Origin: Oribacterium sp. P6A1 | GTDB lineage: Bacteria > Bacillota > Clostridia > Lachnospirales > Lachnospiraceae | Direction of reading: 5' to 3' | Assembly: GCF_000702885.1 (NCBI RefSeq) | Contig: NZ_JNKO01000003.1 | Location: forward strand, 62,001 to 126,000 | Length of the DNA stretch: 64,000 nt | Part shown: positions 58,262 through 64,000 of the stretch, piece by piece | Layout of the letters: every line of letters begins with the position of its first letter | Position numbering within the stretch: the first letter of the stretch is position 1 | The notes under the pieces: model-generated | What the model was told of the DNA's origin: nothing | Seen by the model: the letters and a program-made list of their open reading frames with translations, nothing else | Database searches by the model: none | Program-made: the position numbers and the translations under genes

Positions 58262-58432
58262 TTACTTTTTAATATGCTGTACCAGAGCGATACGGAAGCC
58301 TGATGGTGAAACCATGGTAGCGACAGTTGAACTCTTGGTATCCAGGGTCTTGTCTCCACGGGTATTTGTAAATCCGTGCTTGATGAGGATATCATAAGCC
58401 TCTTCTGCACATCTAACCGGCTCAATTAAAAC
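58262..58432 (-). pseudogene. 3' remnant of a VOC (glyoxalase-like) gene
   Basis: A frame without a start codon runs from a stop at 58433 to TAA 58262. It reads AEEAYDILIKHGFTN followed by SSTVATMVSPSGFRIALVQHIKK, the usual C-terminal half of a vicinal-oxygen-chelate domain (family length about 120-130). It directly overlaps the end of the GH2 gene and keeps its own terminator, so the upstream half seems to have been displaced by the glycosidase cluster. The open frame 58234-58425 covers the same bases in a wrong frame. Confidence 0.65.
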
Positions 58433-60924
58433 TCATTTTTTATCTGATTCAGCTCTCTGTTCAGTTCCTTTATATCAGGACTGTTGGGAGCATTTCTTTC
58501 CAGTATTCTCTCCATAGAAAGTCCTAATGGAATCAAATCCTTCTCAACCATAAACTTCACAAGTTTAGGTCGATATTTTTCAAGTACTGCCCGCGCATCA
58601 GGATTTTCAAGGATATCATTGGCAGTATCTTTTATGGAAAAATAACCTTCCCTTACCACATCATCATCTGAGAGGAACCAGTTTTTAACAGCCTGTCCGG
58701 CATTACTGTCCGGCAAACGATAGCTTTCATCCTCTGAATCCGTACGTACAAAAACACATTCATCCTCCAGCCCTTGAGCTGAAGCCTTTATCCGGTTTTC
58801 TCCTTCGTGAAGCGGTACATCAGAAAATATGATCCGGCCGTTACCGTCATTTCTGCCATGTCCGAAATTTATGCCATCTACAAAAAGTTCAGCATCCATA
58901 AGATTGGTATAGACCTTTATATCAATCCTCTCTTTTACCCTGTTCACAAATCTCCCGGAACATATATGGATAAACTTTTCCTGAGACCACTTCGCCTTAT
59001 AGTAGTAGAAAGCATCCTTTCTGATATTTCTATCGTAGCTCACAAGCCCCTTGGCATTGATATTTTCCTGCCCGCCTTCTTTTCTGAGTCCGCTGTGGAA
59101 GTCAAACATATTCCAGACGTAACTTCCGTACAGGTAATCCCGGCTCTCGAAAATAGGATAAACGGTCTCATGATAGAGTGCCTGATACTCCTCTGAGTAA
59201 TCTCTGACCATCGGCACCTCGCTGTGCAGCCTGATGTTTGCATCAACACCATACTCACTTACACCGAGAGGCATTTCTGGCCGCTCACTATGGAATCTGT
59301 CGAGATAGTCCCGATAATCCTGCATTTCCCCATAGTACCATCCGAAGTAAATATTGTAACCGATCATATCTGTGACGGAATTAAGCTTACTTCTGAACTT
59401 TACTGTATAAAGATTTGCAGCCGTAACAAGTCTTGACGGATCCAGTTCATGGGAAAGCTGCTCCATTTTCCTAAGCTCCTCATGCATGAAATCCGTGTCT
59501 TTAAACATACCGATTTCATTTTGTATCCCCCAGCAGTAGATGGAGGGATGATGGATGTTCTGAAGTATCAGTTCTCTGAGCTGTTCCTCAGCATTGGTTT
59601 TAAGTTCCTCACTGTCCGTCATTTTGAGCATAGGAATCTCTGCCCATACGAGATATCCCTTTTTGTCAGCAAGCTCATAGGTATATTGTGGATGCTGATA
59701 ATGTGACAGTCTTACAGAGTTTGCACCTATTTCGTCTATAAGCTCGAAATCCTTCTGTATATTCTCCCGGCTTACAGCATTAAAACAACCTTTAAAATCC
59801 TGATGCTTTGCGACACCGTTTATCTTTATATGCTCACCGTTCAGGAACAATCCCCTGTCCGCAGTCATATTAATATCTCTGAATCCGGTCTCAAGCTCCA
59901 CCTCATCTATCGTTTCTCCCTCACGCACAAGCTTCAGCTTTACCTTGTATAGATTTGGGGCAGCTTTTCCGTTCCAGAGAACCACCTCAGGTACACGACA
60001 AATCATAGTTTTTGTAATGGCAGCCGTACCTTTTTTTTCAGAAACATCTTTTTCGGAAACAAGCTCTTCAAAATCCGTATTTACTTTAACAGATGCCACT
60101 GTCTCACAAGACATTTTTGCTTTATCATAATGGATTCCGGATATATCAGTTTTTTCATATTGTTCTTCAGAAATCAATGCATTTGTCAATCTCCCCAGGG
60201 GATCTGTGATTTCTGCCTTAATCTCCACACCCGGCTCCATATGTGCATGGATTTCAGCCCTCAAAACGCCTGTATTTCCATCGATGCCGGTCCTTAATAT
60301 CACACCACTTGTGCCATAATAGGTCGGATCAAAAAAACTTTCGTATTCTGTCACTAAAAGGTTAACGCCTCTGTAGAGTCCTCCAAATACAGTAAAGTCT
60401 CCGGTCAAAGGTGAGATACTATCGTCAAAAACATTTGTCAGAAATATCTTTAATTCTACTTCTCCATGACTGAGCAGCTCCTCAGGTATCTCGCAGTGAA
60501 ATGCTCCATAAGCACCTCTGTGCTCTCCTATCTTACGGTCGTCTGCCAGAACAACCGCATGCTGATCTGCCCCCGGAATGTCCAGAAATACATGTTTCCA
60601 GTCAGGATCAGACTGTATAGTCTTTTGATACAGCACAAGTCCCCTGTAAGGGTCATCATCCCTGTACCATGTGTGAGGAAGCGCCACCGTTACAAAGCTC
60701 TCTGCTCCGTTGATGTCCGCTAATGCTTCGTTTTCTCTTTCCCCGATACCGGCATTTTTACCTGAGTCAATTACCTCTGAATCATTCATGTCAGCACTAT
60801 CAGCCGAAGCGGCATCCCTGTCAGCACCTTTAAGGGAAGGCCCTGTCAAACCAGCTAAATCCCTGATGTTTCCATCAGGGATCTTCTTGAACTGCCAGCC
60901 TTCATTAATATTTATCTTATGCAT
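58426..60924 (-). CDS. Glycoside hydrolase family 2 (beta-galactosidase/beta-glucuronidase-like)
   Basis: 832 residues. GH2 jelly-roll N-domain (VTVALPHTWYRDDDPYRGLVLYQKTI), immunoglobulin-like domain, then the TIM barrel with INGVAKHQDFKG, SVRLSHYQHPQYTYELADKKGYLVWAEIP, acid/base Glu in YCWGIQNEIGMF and nucleophile Glu in PLGVSEYGVD. An unusual Ala/Asp/Ser/Asn-rich insertion (about 20-74) interrupts the first strands. No signal peptide, so it cleaves an imported beta-glycoside. ATG 60924 overlaps the symporter gene by 8 bp with GAGGAAAGAG. Substrate specificity cannot be fixed from sequence. Confidence 0.92.
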   Translation of the reverse strand: MHKININEGWQFKKIPDGNIRDLAGLTGPSLKGADRDAASADSADMNDSEVIDSGKNAGIGERENEALADINGAESFVTVALPHTWYRDDDPYRGLVLYQKTIQSDPDWKHVFLDIPGADQHAVVLADDRKIGEHRGAYGAFHCEIPEELLSHGEVELKIFLTNVFDDSISPLTGDFTVFGGLYRGVNLLVTEYESFFDPTYYGTSGVILRTGIDGNTGVLRAEIHAHMEPGVEIKAEITDPLGRLTNALISEEQYEKTDISGIHYDKAKMSCETVASVKVNTDFEELVSEKDVSEKKGTAAITKTMICRVPEVVLWNGKAAPNLYKVKLKLVREGETIDEVELETGFRDINMTADRGLFLNGEHIKINGVAKHQDFKGCFNAVSRENIQKDFELIDEIGANSVRLSHYQHPQYTYELADKKGYLVWAEIPMLKMTDSEELKTNAEEQLRELILQNIHHPSIYCWGIQNEIGMFKDTDFMHEELRKMEQLSHELDPSRLVTAANLYTVKFRSKLNSVTDMIGYNIYFGWYYGEMQDYRDYLDRFHSERPEMPLGVSEYGVDANIRLHSEVPMVRDYSEEYQALYHETVYPIFESRDYLYGSYVWNMFDFHSGLRKEGGQENINAKGLVSYDRNIRKDAFYYYKAKWSQEKFIHICSGRFVNRVKERIDIKVYTNLMDAELFVDGINFGHGRNDGNGRIIFSDVPLHEGENRIKASAQGLEDECVFVRTDSEDESYRLPDSNAGQAVKNWFLSDDDVVREGYFSIKDTANDILENPDARAVLEKYRPKLVKFMVEKDLIPLGLSMERILERNAPNSPDIKELNRELNQIKNEF

Positions 60925-62485
60925 TCTCTTTCCTCATTTCATCAATTCTGGCTTCTACCGCTCTCATCTTCTCCGGTGTGAGATCATAATATTTCATGGC
61001 TATGACATTAAACACAGCACCTAAAAGCTCGAGTCCATAGTAGAAAACGATAGCGATCAGCAGAAGGCTGCGGCTATATGGTGTATTAAGATCAGGAAAT
61101 GCTTCCTTAAATCCAATTATCGCAAAACCGATACCTACAAATGTCGGACCGAAGGATGAGATCAGTTTATCCATAAATGAGAAAACAGTTCCCACCATGC
61201 CCGGTATATACTTTCCTGTTCTTGATGCCTCGTAATCATTAACATCCGCTATCATCGGAGGAATGATAGAGCTTGTGATCATCTGGAATCCTCCGCCTAT
61301 TACTGTTACGAGGAAAAGTGCCACAGTAAATGCTGTGAAGCCGCTGAATGCTTCGCCATAGCCATTGACAAATCCCGGAAGACTGAGGGTTTTCGGATCC
61401 ATAACCATCCATATAAGTATGGCGATCGAATCGAAAAAGATTACGCCCCAGGAACCTATCTGCATGGCTTTCTTGAGACCAAGCTTTGAGCCGATTGCAC
61501 CTATACCAAGTGCCATCATCAGAAGTCCTACGATGGTTGTGTAGAGGGTCCAGCCTCCTGAAAGCTCATAGTTACCGACTACAATACCGTAAAGTACAAG
61601 CAATATGGCACTTGTCTTACAGGTGTTGGAGAACTGATCTGTGGCTCTTGCAACGATAAGCATCTGAAGTGGTTTGTTGTTTTTGAGAACATCAAAATAA
61701 TCTGAAAACCTGATATTTTTCTTTCCGGAAGAATTGGTCTCAGAAAAAGCAGGTACATCCTTTGGTGCGATGGAAATATACGCAGCAACGATTCCGATTG
61801 TGGCGATGATTGCAACTATCAGCCAGTACTCATGAAAAAGCTCAGCACTCTTCATGGAGCCATACTTTACTGCAAGTCCTGCAACTACCATCTGCATCAC
61901 AGCTCTCATGACACGAACAAGAACTGTACCAACGATGGAGAGTATAGGTCTCTGTGCCGGGTCATTGGTGAGGCAGATATTACCAACATGGTTTGAGATG
62001 TTTAAGAATGTGTATCCTATATAGTAAATCGCTGTAAAAAATATAAAGAAAGCCGGTCTCAATGCTCCTTCCGGAAGTCTGTCGGTCACATTAAACATGA
62101 GAAAGCTGTTAATGAAAAGGAGCAGACCTCCCATGGTGAGACACAGTCTTGTCTTTCCGAAGTTTTCCTTTTCTTTGAATCTGTCTACAAAAAATCCTAC
62201 GATAGGGTCGGTAACTCCGTCCCAAAGTCTTGTTATGGTTGAAAAACTTGATGCAAGTATAACTGCCATACCTACATAACCGTTTAGGTAAAATGACATG
62301 ATCATAGTTAGTCCCATGTACAGATTTACTGCCATGTTTGCTCCGGAAAAACCAACGATTCTCCATACAGGAACGTTGTGAATGCCATTTTCCTTTATAT
62401 ATTTTTGGTACTTGTCCTGTGACATAGTCTCTACAGCCCCTTCCTTCATGCCAATCTCCGATTCTTTCCGCATTGCCGCTTCCAT
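60917..62485 (-). CDS. GPH-family glycoside:cation symporter (MFS)
   Basis: 522 residues with about 12 membrane helices. The GPH signatures are visible: SSFSTITRLWDGVTDPIVGFFVDRFKEKENFGKTR and later DVNDYEASRTGKYIPGMVGTVFSFMDKLISSFGP, similar to MelB/UidB. It imports beta-glucuronides or galactosides with sodium or protons, feeding the GH2 enzyme downstream. ATG 62485 has AGGAGG. Transcribed divergently from the AraC regulator. Confidence 0.94.
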   Translation of the reverse strand: MEAAMRKESEIGMKEGAVETMSQDKYQKYIKENGIHNVPVWRIVGFSGANMAVNLYMGLTMIMSFYLNGYVGMAVILASSFSTITRLWDGVTDPIVGFFVDRFKEKENFGKTRLCLTMGGLLLFINSFLMFNVTDRLPEGALRPAFFIFFTAIYYIGYTFLNISNHVGNICLTNDPAQRPILSIVGTVLVRVMRAVMQMVVAGLAVKYGSMKSAELFHEYWLIVAIIATIGIVAAYISIAPKDVPAFSETNSSGKKNIRFSDYFDVLKNNKPLQMLIVARATDQFSNTCKTSAILLVLYGIVVGNYELSGGWTLYTTIVGLLMMALGIGAIGSKLGLKKAMQIGSWGVIFFDSIAILIWMVMDPKTLSLPGFVNGYGEAFSGFTAFTVALFLVTVIGGGFQMITSSIIPPMIADVNDYEASRTGKYIPGMVGTVFSFMDKLISSFGPTFVGIGFAIIGFKEAFPDLNTPYSRSLLLIAIVFYYGLELLGAVFNVIAMKYYDLTPEKMRAVEARIDEMRKENA

Positions 62486-62627
62486 AGACCCTCCTGAATT
62501 TACTGAATGATGATGAGGTCTACAGTGATGGGAGGAAAAAATGAACCAACTTTATTCCTGCTTATGATTATTGATCATTTTCCCACTCTATCTCTGTATA
62601 TTGCTCACTTCTTTATCATTTGAAGTT

Positions 62628-62644
62628 CAACATTTTCAATGTTG
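62628..62644. promoter_or_regulatory. Perfect inverted repeat at the divergent glycosidase promoter
   Basis: CAACATT-TTC-AATGTTG overlaps the -35 of the AraC-family gene and lies upstream of the symporter gene. It is a plausible operator, probably for the AraC regulator or another sugar regulator. Confidence 0.5.
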
Positions 62645-62671
62645 GCATCATAATACCATCAGTCGTATAAT
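62642..62671 (+). promoter_or_regulatory. Promoter of the AraC-family regulator
   Basis: -35 TTGGCA (62642-62647), 18-bp spacer, -10 TATAAT (62666-62671). Confidence 0.7.
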
Positions 62672-62715
62672 GAATATAGAACTATAGTCCTTATTTTAGA
62701 ACGATATTACTTTTT

Positions 62716-63999
62716 ATGAAAAATATGACAAATAATTCACATACAATTAAAACAACTTCATCAGCAATAGCTTCATCTGAGGCATCTTCAACTGAGATAA
62801 CTTCACCCCAAACTGCTTCTATGGAAACGTGTATGAAACTCATACAAAAACTTTTTCAGGTCAGATTCTATACTATTAATGATTTCTCTGAGGCAGAAGC
62901 ATTCAGCTGCGAAAATTTGCTTAGTGACTTACAGCTTATTCTATCACCGGATGCACTCATGACGATGCGTTCCGGTGCGGAATCTCATACCCTTTATCTT
63001 CTGACGGATCTTTTTCAGATTTCGATCATAGTCTTTATGCTGGAAGACAACTTCATGCTTTTCGGACCTTTCACATCACTTATCCATACAAAGAAACATG
63101 CGGTACATATCATAAATACACATGGAATCAAGAACCTGCAGACTGAAGATTATCTCAGATATCGTGAGCATTTTCCTAACATAAGTAAGGAACGGGCTGA
63201 ACACATAGTGAGATGTTTTCTGGACACCGTATACGGGCATGAAGAAAACTACACTCTGAGGGATCCGGAAACATTTGCCATGGAAAAGGTATACGAAGAT
63301 CGTGCGGAAGAACAAAAGACCGGGATCGATCTTCTGCAGCTTCGATATGCCAATGAAAAAGAGTTTATCAGAAGTGTGGAAAATGGTGACAGCAGCTCTG
63401 CTCTCAGATATCTCGACAGGATGCAGAGCGATGTAAGATACATGAAGGAACTCGGTTCTACCATCGAAAATGAGCGCATAGGCTGCGCCATCACCAGAAC
63501 CACTCTCAGAATAACCGCCATGAAGACAGGCCTCCCGGCTTATATCATCGATAAAATATCAGGGCAAAACACAAGAGAAGTTTTCCGGGAACGGCACCTG
63601 GAGAAAATACTTGCGAGCAAAGAAAAAATGGTCGTGAATTTCTGCAATGCGATAAAGGAGCACCATTCTGAGGCTCACAGTGCTGTGGTTACAAATGCCA
63701 TTTTCTTCCTGAACAGTAATTTCAAAGAAAACCTGAGTATAGATGACCTCACCCGGGAACTCGCTGTATCCAAAAGTCATTTCATGTCTGTTTTCAAGGA
63801 AGAAACCGGTACAAGTCCCATGAACTATCTCCGGTCCATCAGGATAAAAAAAGCCTGCACCCTTCTTTCGGGTACAGGCAAAAATATCATGGAGATAAGT
63901 GAAGATGTTGGTATCCCGGACAGCAATTACTTTGTGAAACTGTTCCGGAAAGAAACCGGTATGACACCTACCGAATACAGAAAAAGCAATCGGTTGTGA
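62716..63999 (+). CDS. AraC-family transcriptional regulator
   Basis: 427 residues, complete; the stop codon ends one base before the window edge. A Ser/Thr-rich N-terminal 35 residues is followed by a sensor region of unknown fold (about 40-320). The C-terminal double HTH of AraC proteins follows (about 325-425: NLSIDDLTRELAVSKSHFMSVFKEETGTSPMNYLRSIRIKKACTLL; ISEDVGIPDSNYFVKLFRKETGMTPTEYRK). No strong ribosome site precedes ATG 62716. Its divergent position makes it the likely activator of the symporter-GH2 operon. Confidence 0.93.
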   Translation: MKNMTNNSHTIKTTSSAIASSEASSTEITSPQTASMETCMKLIQKLFQVRFYTINDFSEAEAFSCENLLSDLQLILSPDALMTMRSGAESHTLYLLTDLFQISIIVFMLEDNFMLFGPFTSLIHTKKHAVHIINTHGIKNLQTEDYLRYREHFPNISKERAEHIVRCFLDTVYGHEENYTLRDPETFAMEKVYEDRAEEQKTGIDLLQLRYANEKEFIRSVENGDSSSALRYLDRMQSDVRYMKELGSTIENERIGCAITRTTLRITAMKTGLPAYIIDKISGQNTREVFRERHLEKILASKEKMVVNFCNAIKEHHSEAHSAVVTNAIFFLNSNFKENLSIDDLTRELAVSKSHFMSVFKEETGTSPMNYLRSIRIKKACTLLSGTGKNIMEISEDVGIPDSNYFVKLFRKETGMTPTEYRKSNRL

Positions 64000-64000
64000 A

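Noticed and set aside
58234-58425. 63-aa frame on the minus strand
   Set aside because: It is in the wrong frame relative to the VOC remnant, and its composition is unlike a protein.

Overview
The window is a chromosomal stretch from a low-to-mid GC, Gram-positive-type anaerobe, most likely a Lachnospiraceae (Clostridia). The basis is an FMN-riboswitch-controlled ECF-type riboflavin transporter, the rimP-nusA-ylxR-ylxQ-infB-rbfA-nrnA-truB order, strong AGGAGG ribosome binding sites, sigma-A promoters of the TTGACA-17-TATAAT type, SLH and BTAD/SARP-like proteins, and no outer-membrane genes. No phage, insertion sequence or CRISPR array is visible. Family names rest on recognised motifs, not on database searches.

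Layout. 1-0.85 kb: three separately promoted and separately terminated tRNA-Pro genes, one with an AGG anticodon. 0.85-2.3 kb: a creatininase remnant and ribU behind an FMN riboswitch. 2.4-3.8 kb: two small secreted proteins. 3.9-8.5 kb: a membrane M28-like protein, a small conserved protein and an OmpR/HK two-component system. 8.5-12.4 kb: a UvrD-like helicase and hflK-hflC. 12.7-25.4 kb: the translation/RNA operon region (gltX, pnp, rpsO, a truB-ribF fusion, nrnA, rbfA, infB, ylxQ, ylxR, nusA, rimP). 25.5-32 kb: an NSS transporter, a BTAD regulator, a His-rich metal exporter and pyrG. 32.2-40 kb: a MacAB-like efflux operon headed by an SLH protein, with a divergent two-component system. 40-50.5 kb: MATE, Maf, a LacI regulator, a hybrid kinase, an FHA-ABC exporter and a D,D-carboxypeptidase. 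50.9-58 kb: a YgiQ-type radical SAM protein, an AbgB-like amidohydrolase, a polar amino-acid ABC transporter and a histidine phosphatase. 58.2-64 kb: a GH2 glycosidase/GPH symporter operon with a divergent AraC regulator, abutting a truncated VOC gene.

The most interesting material is non-coding. (i) A roughly 90-120 nt three-hairpin element occurs at four places (1976-2067, 5818-5911, 31902-32018, 50767-50860). Each copy starts right after the T-run of an intrinsic terminator, shares GATAAG-like and AAC-G-GAATC-like single-stranded boxes, and its paired stems differ in sequence but keep complementarity. (ii) A second structured repeat (GAACGTCAGCCC...GGGCTGACGC core) occurs at 2.9, 18.9, 28.5 (three tandem units), 37.6 and 54.5 kb, again with compensatory stem changes. 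Fragments sit at 43.7 and 50.9 kb. (iii) Several genes have leader terminators or a sequestered ribosome binding site (ribU, pyrG, the 5.7 kb gene, the metal exporter, rimP, ygiQ), so RNA-level control seems common here.

Protein-level oddities are a TruB-RibF fusion lacking the TruB C-terminal domain, a RimP with an acidic tail instead of its C-terminal SH3-like domain, and a metal exporter whose cytoplasmic loop holds about 30 histidines in 99 residues.
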